A stretch of DNA of 18,252 nt from Caldilineaceae bacterium (GTDB lineage: Bacteria; Chloroflexota; Anaerolineae; Caldilineales; Caldilineaceae): contig JAPKMW010000153.1 in assembly GCA_026645575.1 (NCBI GenBank), forward strand, positions 1-18,252, in the 5' to 3' direction. Both the position numbers and the translations under genes were made by a program. Positions 1 to 7,798 of the stretch are shown here, one piece after another. Under the pieces are notes generated by a model, which was given only the letters and a program-made list of their open reading frames with translations, did no database searches and had not been told where the DNA came from. How positions within the stretch are numbered: position 1 is the stretch's first letter; every line of letters starts with the position of its first letter.

Positions 1-1
1 A

Positions 2-70
2 ATTTGCGACTTCTCCTTAGAAGTTTACTACCACGGCTACGATAACGCCACTCCCTTCAATTTCGCATAA
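2..70 (+). pseudogene. Possible 3' end of a gene truncated by the window edge
   Basis: A plus-strand frame is open from the left edge for 22 codons and stops at TAA 68-70. Its end reads like real protein (EVYYHGYDNATPFNFA). It lies in AT-rich sequence unlike the lut operon that follows. It could be the C-terminus of a gene lying mostly outside the window, or chance: a 22-codon open frame is not rare. No family is recognised. Confidence 0.25.
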
Positions 71-121
71 TCGGTTATCATGTATTTTTAATAAACCATT
101 CGCTCATCAAAAGAAAAATTT

Positions 122-196
122 ATGCAAGCAACAATCGATGAACAGATTGAAAAGCATATTAATAAGGCTGCAATCAGTTTTTTACAAGCTAGGTGA
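122..196 (+). pseudogene. Very short ORF or gene remnant (24 aa)
   Basis: ATG at 122 opens a 24-codon frame (beginning MQATIDEQIEKH, ending SFLQAR) that stops with TGA at 194-196. The composition is helical and protein-like, and an A-rich stretch but no clear Shine-Dalgarno sequence precedes it. It is most likely the start of a decayed gene, cut short 18 bases before the palindrome at 214-248. No family is recognised, and it may be chance. Confidence 0.2.
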
Positions 197-213
197 GCAT
201 CCTAAAATAACTT

Positions 214-248
214 CCGCTCTAGGCGAGTCACGGACTCGCCTAGAGCGG
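214..248. repeat. Perfect 16-bp-arm palindrome, copy 1 of an intergenic repeat family
   Basis: Bases 214-229 pair perfectly with 233-248 around a 3-base acg loop. The central 17-mer gcgagtcacggactcgc (223-239) recurs at 7849-7865 and, inverted, at 7821-7837. The repeat sits 22 bases before the lutA start. As RNA it would form a very stable hairpin ending just before the lutA ribosome-binding site. It could act as a terminator for upstream transcription, as an operator, or simply be a mobile palindromic repeat. No T-run follows on the plus strand, so a canonical intrinsic terminator is not supported. Confidence 0.85.
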
Positions 249-270
249 GCAGGAAAAGCGTAGGAGTCCA

Positions 271-1008
271 ATGCGCATTTCACTCTTTATCACCTGTTTC
301 AATGACACCCTTTTCCCCGACGCCGGGCGCGCCACGGTGCAACTGTTGGAGCGGCTCGGCCACACCGTCGAATTTCGCCGTGAGCAGACCTGCTGCGGAC
401 AGATGCACTTTAACACCGGCTACCAGCGTGAAGCCATTCCATTGGTGGAACGCTTTGTCAAGGTCTTTCACGATGCTGACGTGATCGTCGCCCCGTCGGC
501 CTCGTGTGTCGGCATGGTGCGCGACCTCTACCCGATGGCCGCCGACCTGGCCGCCAATCCCACCCTGGCGCGTGACGTGGAGGCGCTGCGCCCACGCGTC
601 TTTGAACTGACCGAGTTTCTGGTCAAGAAACTGGGCGTCGAAGATGTGGGCGCTTACTTTCCGCACCGCGTGACCTATCACCCAACCTGTCATTCGCTAC
701 GACTGTTGCGGGTTGGTGATGCGCCGTTGCGCTTATTGCGCGCCGTACGCGGCATCGATCTGGTAACGCTGCCCGACGCCGACCAGTGTTGTGGCTTTGG
801 TGGCACCTTTGCCGTGAAAAATGCCGATACCTCCATGGCAATGCTGGGCGACAAATTACGCGCGGTCCGCGAAACCCGCGCCGAAGTCTGTGTCGCCGCT
901 GATAACTCTTGTTTGATGCACATTGGCGGGGCGCTGCACCGAGAACGGGCCGGGGTGCGCACCATGCACATTGCCGAAATTCTCGCTACCACCGAGGAGG
1001 GCGCATGA
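271..1008 (+). CDS. lutA: L-lactate oxidation iron-sulfur protein LutA (CCG-domain oxidoreductase)
   Basis: A 245-aa protein of the LutA/YkgE family, at the usual length. It is a subunit of the cytoplasmic LutABC complex that oxidises L-lactate to pyruvate and passes on the electrons. Two cysteine-rich CCG modules are visible. The first has CCGQMHFNTGY at residues 41-51 with Cys79; the second has Cys140 (HPTCHSLR), CCGFGG at 173-178, and Cys207/Cys214. These modules bind an iron-sulfur cluster in this family. The ATG at 271 is preceded by AGGAG at 262-266, four bases away. Its stop overlaps the lutB start (ATGA at 1005-1008), so the genes are translationally coupled. No lactate permease or LutR-type regulator is in the window. 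Confidence 0.93.
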   Translation: MRISLFITCFNDTLFPDAGRATVQLLERLGHTVEFRREQTCCGQMHFNTGYQREAIPLVERFVKVFHDADVIVAPSASCVGMVRDLYPMAADLAANPTLARDVEALRPRVFELTEFLVKKLGVEDVGAYFPHRVTYHPTCHSLRLLRVGDAPLRLLRAVRGIDLVTLPDADQCCGFGGTFAVKNADTSMAMLGDKLRAVRETRAEVCVAADNSCLMHIGGALHRERAGVRTMHIAEILATTEEGA

Positions 1009-2462
1009 GCAACCAGAAACCCAAACCAACTTCTGTTCTCATCGAACTGGAACCAAAATTTGAACGCAATGCCCCCGCGGCCCTGGCGAACACCCAATTG
1101 CGCCGCAACATGGGCAAGGCCACCCAGACCATCCGCGGCAAACGGGCCAATGTCGTCGGCGAGTTGCCCGATTGGGAAGAATTGCGTGAAGCCGGGCGCG
1201 CCACCAAAGCCCACACCCTCGCCCACCTAGACCAATACCTGCTTCAACTGGAAGCGGCGGTGCAAAAAGCGGGCGGTCATGTCCACTGGGCGGCGGACGC
1301 GGCGGAAGCCAACGGGATCATCACGGGCCTTGTCCAGGCGCACGGGGCCAAGGAAGTGATCAAAATCAAGTCGTTGACGACCGATGAGATCAAGCTCAAC
1401 AAGGCGTTGGCCGGCGCCGGCATCCAGGCCGTTGAGACTGATCTGGCCGAGTTGATCATTCAACTGGCGGGCGAACATTCGTCCCACATCCTCGTCCCGG
1501 CGATTCATAAAAATCGTTCCGAGATTCGTGAAATCTTCATGCGGACGCTGGGGGTGCGTGAGCTTTCGGATCAACCAAAAGAACTGGCGGCGGTTGCTCG
1601 TACGCATCTGCGGCGCAAATTCTTATCCACACCGGTAGCGATCAGCGGGGCGAACTTTGCTGTGGCCGAAACCGGCACCGTCTGCATTGTCGAAAGCGAA
1701 GGCAACGGACGCATGTGTCTGACCCTGCCTAAGGTGCTGATCTCGGTGATGGGCATTGAGAAGATCATCCCCACCTTCCAGGATTTTGAGGTCTTTTTGC
1801 AACTGCTGCCCCGCTCCTCTACCGGCGAACGCATGAACCCCTACACCTCGCTCTGGACGGGCGTCACCCCCGGCGACGGGCCGCAAGAGTTTCATCTGGT
1901 GCTGCTCGACAACGGGCGCACGAATGTTTTGGCCGATGAGATTGGGCGGCAGACACTCAACTGTATTCGCTGCTCGGCCTGCTTGAATATCTGCCCGGTC
2001 TATGAGCGCACCGGCGGTCATGCCTATGGCTCGGTCTATCCGGGGCCGATTGGCGCGATTTTGACGCCGCAACTGGTGGGGGTGGAACATGCCAACTCGC
2101 TGCCCTACGCCTCGTCGTTGTGTGGCGCTTGTTATGATGTCTGTCCAGTGAAGATCAATATTCCCGAAGTATTGATTCACCTGCGCGGCGAAGCGGTGCG
2201 CCAGAAGCAAGACGAAGGCGGGCTGCGCGCAGCGCTCGACCCGGAAAATGTCGCCTTCAAAACCTTGGCCAAAGTCTTTGCCAGTCGCGCCGCCTATGAA
2301 GGAGCGCAAAAGGTAGGCAAAGTCGGCCAGTGGCCCTTAGAACAGAGCGGCTATATCACCTGGCTCCCCGGCCTGTTGAGCGGCTGGACCGCCATGCGCG
2401 ATATGCCGGCGCTGCCCCAACAAACCTTCCGTGAATGGTGGGAGGAACGAGAAAAAGCATGA
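1005..2462 (+). CDS. lutB: L-lactate oxidation iron-sulfur protein LutB
   Basis: A 485-aa protein of the LutB/YkgF family. Its N-terminal ~300 residues are an LUD domain (LutB/LutC lactate-utilisation fold). A double 4Fe-4S ferredoxin-type segment follows, with C320-x2-C323-x2-C326-x3-C330-P and C373-x2-C376-x3-C380-P. The ~100-residue C-terminal tail matches the LutB C-terminal region. It should carry electrons within the LutABC complex. The frame is open from ATG 909, but ATG 1005 is the likely start. GAGGAGG lies at 994-1000, four bases upstream, and the start overlaps the lutA stop in ATGA, whereas the longer version would overlap lutA by 100 bases. Its own stop overlaps lutC in the same way. 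Confidence 0.94.
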   Translation: MSNQKPKPTSVLIELEPKFERNAPAALANTQLRRNMGKATQTIRGKRANVVGELPDWEELREAGRATKAHTLAHLDQYLLQLEAAVQKAGGHVHWAADAAEANGIITGLVQAHGAKEVIKIKSLTTDEIKLNKALAGAGIQAVETDLAELIIQLAGEHSSHILVPAIHKNRSEIREIFMRTLGVRELSDQPKELAAVARTHLRRKFLSTPVAISGANFAVAETGTVCIVESEGNGRMCLTLPKVLISVMGIEKIIPTFQDFEVFLQLLPRSSTGERMNPYTSLWTGVTPGDGPQEFHLVLLDNGRTNVLADEIGRQTLNCIRCSACLNICPVYERTGGHAYGSVYPGPIGAILTPQLVGVEHANSLPYASSLCGACYDVCPVKINIPEVLIHLRGEAVRQKQDEGGLRAALDPENVAFKTLAKVFASRAAYEGAQKVGKVGQWPLEQSGYITWLPGLLSGWTAMRDMPALPQQTFREWWEEREKA

Positions 2463-3124
2463 GCACCGCACGCGAACGAGTCTTACAACGCATTCAAACG
2501 GCTCTCCACAACAGCGCACCAGCGGCGACAAATGCACCGGCCCCGGCGGTCAACACAGCCGTCGCGCTCACCTACCGCCAGCGTGACGAAGCCCCGCGCG
2601 ACGAGATCATTACCCGCTTTATTGAACGGGTCACAGAGTACAAAGCCCAGGTGCAACGCGTGACAGCGGAGCAACTGCCTGCGGCGATTGCCGAAGCGCT
2701 CCAGCGACGTGGGATCGAACGGCTGGTCATCCCGGCGGATCTGCCGACGGATTGGGCGCCGGCAACCGTTACCTGTCTGCGCGACAGTGACGATTTGTCC
2801 CATGAAATGTTGGACAGCACCCAAGGCGTCCTCACCGGCTGCGCTCTCGGCATTGCCCAGACGGGGACGATAGTCCTTGACCACAGCGCCTACCAGGGCC
2901 GCCGCGCCATCTCGCTGGTGCCCGACTATCATCTCTGCATTGTGCGCGCCGACCAGATTGTCGGGCTGGTGCCGGAAGCGATCCGGCAACTGGAAACGGC
3001 GGTGCAAGCGCGGCGACCGATTACCTTTATCTCCGGCCCTTCGGCCACCTCGGATATTGAACTGAATCGCGTTGAAGGTGTGCATGGGCCACGCACGCTT
3101 GAAGTGTTGGTTGTGCTATACTGA
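2459..3124 (+). CDS. lutC: L-lactate utilisation protein LutC (LUD domain)
   Basis: A 221-aa protein of the LutC/YkgG family, third subunit of the LutABC lactate oxidation complex. It is a single LUD domain without cysteine clusters. The most recognisable part is the GCALGIAQTGTIVLDHS stretch (about residues 126-142), followed by RRAISLVPDYH and IVGLVPEAI, typical of the family. ATG 2459 is preferred over an in-frame ATG at 2435. It overlaps the lutB stop in ATGA, GGAGGA lies at 2441-2446, and the protein then begins MSTARERVLQRIQ as family members do. It is the last gene of the operon; two hairpins follow. Confidence 0.93.
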   Translation: MSTARERVLQRIQTALHNSAPAATNAPAPAVNTAVALTYRQRDEAPRDEIITRFIERVTEYKAQVQRVTAEQLPAAIAEALQRRGIERLVIPADLPTDWAPATVTCLRDSDDLSHEMLDSTQGVLTGCALGIAQTGTIVLDHSAYQGRRAISLVPDYHLCIVRADQIVGLVPEAIRQLETAVQARRPITFISGPSATSDIELNRVEGVHGPRTLEVLVVLY

Positions 3125-3130
3125 GCAATG

Positions 3131-3185
3131 CCATAGATGATAAAATAGACAAGCCAGTACACTGGTAACGGATTATCATCTGTGG
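3131..3185 (+). terminator. Long hairpin just after lutC
   Basis: Starting six bases after the lutC stop, 3131-3143 pairs with 3173-3185 (13 bp with one G-U pair). An inner stem, 3154-3158 with 3161-3165 (ccagt/actgg), stacks inside it. The position fits transcription termination of lutABC. No run of T follows, so Rho-independent termination is only inferred. Confidence 0.5.
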
Positions 3186-3216
3186 GCTATTGCGGTATAT
3201 AAGTCGTAGTGGAATG

Positions 3217-3254
3217 ATAACAAACCGTGCGTTGTCAGAACTCCGGTTTGTTAT
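3217..3254. terminator. Bidirectional hairpin between convergent lutC and CHRD genes
   Basis: The perfect 11-bp arms ataacaaaccg (3217-3227) and cggtttgttat (3244-3254) enclose 16 bases. The hairpin lies between two converging genes, 33 bases beyond the minus-strand stop at 3287. The arms are T-rich on the 3' side in both directions, which fits a shared terminator. An operator role is less likely at this position. Confidence 0.55.
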
Positions 3255-3286
3255 TGGACAATCGTGTGGTGTACTAGATATGGGCG

Positions 3287-4093
3287 TTAACGCTCCACCA
3301 GGTAAAGCTGCCCACGAATATCACCAAAAAAGGTTTGGCCGGCCGTGTGCAAATTGAAATAGAGTTCCCCCTGGCGGGCAATCAACTCCATGCCGGCAAT
3401 GGTTTTCACCTTGTCCATGGGGATGGCAGGCACAATCGGACAGCCGCTGGTAAACGCGCCAATCAGCCCCTGGCTGTGATCAGTGACGGCGACAATGTCT
3501 TCGTTGGTGATTTCCAAGGCCAGGAACCCATCCGCCATGAATTCCTTCAGGTCGCCAGCCAGACCAAAATCGACAAGGATGGGGCCAAGTTGGCCTGGCC
3601 GTCCACAGTGGATATGGAACATCACAATCTCTTCCAGCTCCACCCCCTCCACGGCAACATAGACGTAGGCTTTGCTCAAATCCTTGGTAAAGGTCAGCAC
3701 GCCATGCCCGCGCGATGGGCGGTCGTTGCGATCCACTGAGGGCGCGGTCGAACGGAACTGCGCCGGGATCGCGGCTGGGGTGTCCGCTTCCTCGCCCCCC
3801 TCTTGGTGTGGACTCAGAAAGGCTTCGTACATGGCGCCGATCTCCTGGCCTTGCGCCGGGTTGAGTTCAATCGGCCCGCGCTCCGCCAATTCAGGGCGCG
3901 CTTCATTCCCTGCTGTCACCGCTTGATGGCTCTCTTGTCCACTCGCTGCCCCTTCTGCTGCCGCCATGATGGTTGCATGGTGGGCGGGCGCAGCCATAGG
4001 CTGACAGGCCGCGACCATAAACAGCAGACATAACAAGCTGCTCAAGCTAATAACGGATGGCTGCTTGGCAAACAAGCGTTGTGCTATGGTCAT
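3287..4093 (-). CDS. CHRD-domain lipoprotein
   Basis: A 268-aa predicted lipoprotein. The N-terminus has a basic start, a hydrophobic stretch (residues 14-29) and the lipobox V-A-A-C with Cys30, so export and lipid attachment at the cell surface are expected. Residues ~31-120 are a low-complexity Ala/Glu/Gln/Pro linker. Residues ~125-265 match the CHRD domain first described in chordin: HGVLTFTKDLSKAYVYV, then FHIHCGRPGQLGPI, and NLHTAGQTFFGDIRGQL near the end. In bacteria this domain occurs in secreted proteins of unknown function. Two cysteines (in HIHCG and TSGCP) may form a disulfide. The ATG at 4093 has GGAGGAGG ten bases upstream (plus-strand 4104-4111). It is divergent from the MalT-like regulator, which might control it. 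Confidence 0.85.
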   Translation of the reverse strand: MTIAQRLFAKQPSVISLSSLLCLLFMVAACQPMAAPAHHATIMAAAEGAASGQESHQAVTAGNEARPELAERGPIELNPAQGQEIGAMYEAFLSPHQEGGEEADTPAAIPAQFRSTAPSVDRNDRPSRGHGVLTFTKDLSKAYVYVAVEGVELEEIVMFHIHCGRPGQLGPILVDFGLAGDLKEFMADGFLALEITNEDIVAVTDHSQGLIGAFTSGCPIVPAIPMDKVKTIAGMELIARQGELYFNLHTAGQTFFGDIRGQLYLVER

Positions 4094-4245
4094 GTCGTAT
4101 AATCCTCCTCCATTAGTTGTACTGGTGTTGATCTCATGATTTTATGCGCATCAATGTGTCATATCTATCTGTAATTATACAACGATCTGACTCAATTTAC
4201 ACAAACACCAATGATCCTTTCCACTATCTATACTGCACGGCAGCA

Positions 4246-4287
4246 CATAAAGTAACCTATTTACACCTGAAAAAGTGTTACTTTATG
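4246..4287. promoter_or_regulatory. Inverted repeat, candidate operator in divergent promoter region
   Basis: The perfect 11-bp arms cataaagtaac (4246-4256) and gttactttatg (4277-4287) are separated by 20 bases. Half-site centres are ~31 bp apart, about three helical turns, so the two arms face the same side of the DNA, as expected for a dimeric regulator. It lies ~55 bp upstream of the extended -10 box of the MalT-like gene. The binding protein is unknown; the MalT-like regulator itself is a natural guess. Confidence 0.45.
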
Positions 4288-4340
4288 GCGCCGTTGAGCC
4301 ATAATAAGCAGTGGTGCTATATGCCGTTTGCTCTTTGTTC

Positions 4341-4349
4341 TGCTATAAT
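4341..4349 (+). promoter_or_regulatory. Extended -10 promoter element (TGCTATAAT)
   Basis: TGC followed by a consensus TATAAT (4344-4349) forms a textbook extended -10 element. No convincing -35 hexamer is seen 16-18 bases upstream, which extended -10 promoters tolerate. Transcription would start near 4356, giving a leader of about 67 bases before the ATG at 4423. This argues against the upstream in-frame starts at 4144, 4285 and 4321. Confidence 0.55.
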
Positions 4350-4422
4350 TCTTCGCAGTTATACTCTGTCGCTCACACCACTCAGCTCGGCTATTTGCGT
4401 CACACAAAGAGATTGCGGCTCT

Positions 4423-7188
4423 ATGCTTTTGGCAACGAAACTCTATGCACCTCAGCACCACACCCATCTCGTGGCGCGTCCACGGTTGTTGGCAAAAGTG
4501 CAAACCGGCTTTACTGGTAAATTGATCTTGCTTTCTGCCCCTGCCGGCTTTGGCAAGACGACCCTGGTGACCGAATGGCTCGCCATCCAACCACCCCCGC
4601 AAAAATGGGGCTGGCTTTCCCTGGACGAACATGACAACGACCCGATCCGCTTTCTGGCCTATCTAATTGCGGCGCTGCAAACCGTTGACGCGTCCATCGG
4701 CCTTACGGCGCGCAACATGATGCAAACGCCACAGCCCCCGGCAGTCGATCTCTTATTGACAATGGTGATCAACGATCTCAGCGCCATGCCCCAACCCATC
4801 ACCCTGGTCTTGGACGATTACCACGCCATCACCAGCCCGGCCATTCATGAGATCGTCACCTTTCTAGTGGAACGGATGCCGGCGATCATGACCCTGCTGA
4901 TGACCACGCGCACCGACCCGCCGCTCCCGCTCTCCCGGTGGCGAGTCCAACGGGTGCTAACCGAAATTCGCCAGCGGGATCTGCGCTTTAGCGAGGCAGA
5001 AACAGCGCAGTTCTTGACCACAACGCTCGACTTTGTGCTGAGCGATGAAGAGGTCAAAGCGCTGGAAAGCCGTACCGAGGGCTGGGCAGCGGGGTTGCAG
5101 TTGGCTGCGCTTTCCTTGCAACAACAGGACAAGAGCCGCGACTTTGTCCGTCACTTCACCGGCAGCAATCTCTTTGTCATCGACTATCTGGCCGAGGAGG
5201 TGTTGCAACAGTTGCCGCCTGCCACCCACAACTTTCTGTTACACACTGCCATCGCCGACCGCTTCTGTGCGCCGCTCTGCAACGTGCTGACCGAGCGTGA
5301 GGATGGGCAGACAATGTTGGAAGCGTTGTTGCGCGCCAATCTTTTTCTCATTCCATTGGACGACCAGCGCCGCTGGTTTCGCTACCATCATCTCTTTGGC
5401 GAAGTCTTGCGTAGGAGTTTGCTTCAACAAAACAAAGCGCAGGTGAACGATTTACATCGGCGCGCCGCCCAGTGGTTTGCCGAGCAGAGCCTAACCATGG
5501 AGGCGATCCACCACGCACTGGCCGCCGGTGAGTTTGTCTACGCCGGTGAGTTGATTGAAAGCAGCGCCATGACCTGGCGCAATCAAGGGGCGATTGTCAC
5601 TCTTGCCAAGTTGCTCGATCAGATCCCGTCAGCCGTGCTGATCACTCGCCCCCAGCTTTGCCTGGAAAAGGGCCATGTCCATATGTTCCACCATCAGCTT
5701 GATGAAGCTGATCACTGGTTAGCCGCCGCTGAAAGGGCGTTGCAGGCAGCGGAACGCAGCGATCCATTGTTGGTGGGGCGCATTGGCGCGGTGAAAACTG
5801 ATGTTGCTCTCAATCGGGGGGAGGTCTGGCGCGCTATCCAACTAGGCGAGGCGGCGCTGACCCACTTGCCGGACGATGAGCAGTTTACTCGCAGCTATGT
5901 CTTCTTTCTCCTGGCTATTGCCTATTCCTGGCGTGGACACAATAGCCAGTTAGGGCCAACCAATGCAGCAGTAGCGCCGGCGGCTTCCTACATGCAAGCG
6001 CGGCAAGCCTTTGAAGCCGCCGTGCAACTGGGCAAACAAGCTGGAACCATGTTGATCACCGTCTATTCACTGGCGGCCCTGGCACAGTTGTACTTGCGGT
6101 TGGGGCAGTGGCAAAATGCCTATAGCACCCTGCAACAGGCGCTGGAGTACGCCCAAAAACAGGGAGTCGAGCAGACCTTGATTGTCGCCAGCACCTATAT
6201 GCACCTGGGCGAAGTCTACTATGAATGGAATAATTTCGCCGCCGCCGATCACCATTTTTCCACTGGTTTGCACCTGGCGGAGATGGCGCGTAACCCCCGC
6301 ACCCAATTGTCGATTCATCGCTGTCGGCTCCTGCTCTATGCCGCCCAACAGGAACGGGCGCAGATCGTTCAGAGCATTGAACAAGCGAATCGCCTCATTG
6401 CGCAATACCCGTTGGCCCCGGCCATGGTCAACGACTTTCGCATTGCCCAGATCCAGCACGAACTGCCGGACGCCCTCAGTCCGGCAGCCGCAACCTGGCT
6501 TGCCACGGTGACTGCGCCTGCACATGGGCCAGTCGAAACGGACATGGCGAACGTCGATCTGCTTTGGGCGCGTTTACATTTGATCAAGGACGAATATGAA
6601 CCGGCGCAATCGCTTCTGCAGCGCGCTTGCCATCATGCCCAGACCATCGGCGAAATCCCCATTGCTGTCGAAGCGTTGCGCTGGTTGAGCATTACCTACC
6701 TCCGTATGGGCAAACGTGATGAGGCCCACCAAACAGTAACGCAGATGCTGACGCTGGCAGAACCGCTGGGTTTTCTCCGCACCATTGTTGATGGTGGTGC
6801 GGATCTGCGCGCCCTATTGTTGACCTGTCAAAGGGAACGCGTGTTTGCCGGTCAGCCCCCGTTACAAGCCTACATCGACCGTTTGTTAAGCGCATTTCCA
6901 GCAGCAACTGCTGACGTGACGCCGCCGGTTGCGCTGCCTCAATCACCTGCTGCCCAAACCTTTACGAGCGTAATCGCCCATTCACCAATGGTTGAACCCC
7001 TTTCCGAACGGGAAGTGGAAGTACTGCGCCTGGTCGCCGCCGGTCTCTCCAACAACCAGATTGCCGAGCGGTTGATTGTCACCGTCGGCACGGTCAAACG
7101 TCATCTTAACAACATCTTCGGCAAGTTGGGCGTCGGCAGTCGCACCCAGGCGCTGGTGCGCGCTCGTGAAGCGAAACTACTCGACTGA
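4423..7188 (+). CDS. MalT-like LuxR-family ATPase transcriptional regulator
   Basis: A 921-aa signal-transducing ATPase activator of the MalT/LAL type. It begins MLLATKLYAP, then LVARPRLL, the usual opening of this family. A STAND-type NTPase domain follows, with Walker A APAGFGKTT at 39-47 and a Walker B-like LVLDDYHA at about 126-133. The middle (about 430-800) is alpha-helical TPR-like repeat that probably senses a ligand or partner. The C-terminus (860-915) is a LuxR helix-turn-helix: LSEREVEVLRLVAAGLSNNQIA, then VGTVKRHLNNIFGKLGV. The start at 4423 is chosen on family alignment and promoter position, although its ribosome-binding site is weak. The target is unknown; the divergent CHRD gene is one candidate. 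A strong hairpin follows the stop. Confidence 0.9.
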   Translation: MLLATKLYAPQHHTHLVARPRLLAKVQTGFTGKLILLSAPAGFGKTTLVTEWLAIQPPPQKWGWLSLDEHDNDPIRFLAYLIAALQTVDASIGLTARNMMQTPQPPAVDLLLTMVINDLSAMPQPITLVLDDYHAITSPAIHEIVTFLVERMPAIMTLLMTTRTDPPLPLSRWRVQRVLTEIRQRDLRFSEAETAQFLTTTLDFVLSDEEVKALESRTEGWAAGLQLAALSLQQQDKSRDFVRHFTGSNLFVIDYLAEEVLQQLPPATHNFLLHTAIADRFCAPLCNVLTEREDGQTMLEALLRANLFLIPLDDQRRWFRYHHLFGEVLRRSLLQQNKAQVNDLHRRAAQWFAEQSLTMEAIHHALAAGEFVYAGELIESSAMTWRNQGAIVTLAKLLDQIPSAVLITRPQLCLEKGHVHMFHHQLDEADHWLAAAERALQAAERSDPLLVGRIGAVKTDVALNRGEVWRAIQLGEAALTHLPDDEQFTRSYVFFLLAIAYSWRGHNSQLGPTNAAVAPAASYMQARQAFEAAVQLGKQAGTMLITVYSLAALAQLYLRLGQWQNAYSTLQQALEYAQKQGVEQTLIVASTYMHLGEVYYEWNNFAAADHHFSTGLHLAEMARNPRTQLSIHRCRLLLYAAQQERAQIVQSIEQANRLIAQYPLAPAMVNDFRIAQIQHELPDALSPAAATWLATVTAPAHGPVETDMANVDLLWARLHLIKDEYEPAQSLLQRACHHAQTIGEIPIAVEALRWLSITYLRMGKRDEAHQTVTQMLTLAEPLGFLRTIVDGGADLRALLLTCQRERVFAGQPPLQAYIDRLLSAFPAATADVTPPVALPQSPAAQTFTSVIAHSPMVEPLSEREVEVLRLVAAGLSNNQIAERLIVTVGTVKRHLNNIFGKLGVGSRTQALVRAREAKLLD

Positions 7189-7210
7189 TCGACAAATCCA
7201 GCAAAGAGCA

Positions 7211-7244
7211 CACAAACGCTCGGTGCAGGCACCGAGCGTTTGTG
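7211..7244 (+). terminator. Strong terminator-like hairpin after the MalT-like gene
   Basis: Arms 7211-7226 and 7229-7244 are perfectly complementary over 16 bases (central cagg loop), 22 bases after the stop. The 5' arm is preceded by A-rich sequence and the 3' arm ends in gtttgtg; no long T-run follows. The position between converging genes supports a terminator, possibly serving both directions. Confidence 0.7.
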
Positions 7245-7268
7245 CGCCTTCTACCGCGTGATAGACAC

Positions 7269-7299
7269 CAACCCCAGTTTCTGGTAGAAACTGGAGTTG
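7269..7299 (-). terminator. Hairpin just after the EamA gene stop
   Basis: The 9-bp perfect arms 7274-7282 and 7286-7294 surround a ggt loop. Four more outer pairs (caac 7269-7272 with gttg 7296-7299) follow one mismatch. On the minus strand it begins six bases beyond the EamA stop, a natural place for that gene's terminator. Confidence 0.6.
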
Positions 7300-7305
7300 A
7301 CGTCA

Positions 7306-7737
7306 CTACAGCAGGAAAATCAGCAGACCAATCAGAATCGCGACGGTCCCCAGCACCGACTGCCAGGTCAATGGCTCCCCCAGAACGACCACCGAGAGAA
7401 TCAGCACCAGCGCCACACTTGCGCGGTCAATCGGGGCGACTGATGAGGCGTTGCCCAACTGTAAGGCCCGGAAGTAGCACAACCCGGACAACCCCGTCGC
7501 CACGGCGGAGAGGATCAACATCCACCAGCTTTGGCGCGTAATGGTCGGCAGGGCGCGAATCTCGCCGGTGAATGCGACAATGCTCAAGGCGATGCCCAGC
7601 ATCACCACGGTGCGGATCGCCGTGGCCAGATTGGAACTGACCTGCTCGACCCCCAGTTTGGCGAAGATGGTCGTGGGCGCCGCAAAAACGGCGGAAAGCA
7701 GGGCAAAGGCCCACCAGGGCAGATTGAAGAGATTCAT
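7306..7737 (-). CDS. Single-domain EamA/DMT-family transporter
   Basis: A 143-aa very hydrophobic protein with about five predicted membrane helices: WWAFALLSAVFAA, TVVMLGIALSIVAF, WWMLILSAVATGLSGL, VALVLILSVVVL and VLGTVAILIGLLIFLL. Features of the EamA (drug/metabolite transporter) domain are visible, including CYFRALQLGNASSVAPIDRASVALVLILS near the fourth helix and LGEPLTWQSVLG. Most EamA proteins contain two such domains in ~300 residues. This one is half-size, like the COG2510 small membrane proteins, and would be expected to dimerise. No second half is found in neighbouring frames, so it is probably not a frameshift. The substrate is unknown. ATG 7737 has an AGGA ~11 bases upstream. Confidence 0.82.
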   Translation of the reverse strand: MNLFNLPWWAFALLSAVFAAPTTIFAKLGVEQVSSNLATAIRTVVMLGIALSIVAFTGEIRALPTITRQSWWMLILSAVATGLSGLCYFRALQLGNASSVAPIDRASVALVLILSVVVLGEPLTWQSVLGTVAILIGLLIFLL

Positions 7738-7754
7738 GGTTGCATTTTCCTGTC

Positions 7755-7784
7755 ATTGTATAAAAAGCGAATTGTATAAAAAGC
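7755..7784. repeat. Tandem 14-bp direct repeat upstream of the EamA gene
   Basis: The 14-mer attgtataaaaagc occurs at 7755-7768 and again at 7771-7784, a 16-bp period. Read on the minus strand each copy contains TATACAAT, which resembles a -10 box pointing toward the EamA gene 20-40 bases away. It may be a duplicated promoter element or a small slippage product. No good -35 hexamer is seen. Confidence 0.5.
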
Positions 7785-7798
7785 AAAGGGTCTGAGTG

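Larger units (their letters stand above)
4094..4422. other. Divergent intergenic region between CHRD gene and MalT-like regulator
   Basis: This AT-rich 329-bp gap holds the CHRD ribosome-binding site (4104-4111), an 11-bp inverted repeat (4246-4287) and an extended -10 box (4341-4349). The regulator's frame is open back to 4144. However, the translation there has no resemblance to a protein domain, differs in base composition, and lies mostly upstream of the predicted promoter. I therefore treat the region as noncoding. Confidence 0.65.

Noticed and set aside
909..1004. Earlier ATG for lutB
   Set aside because: It would overlap lutA by 100 bases. ATG 1005 has a strong GAGGAGG and an ATGA overlap.
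4144..4422. 93-codon N-terminal extension of the MalT-like protein
   Set aside because: It is AT-rich, with no family similarity, and includes the extended -10 box at 4341-4349. The family's usual N-terminus begins at the ATG at 4423.
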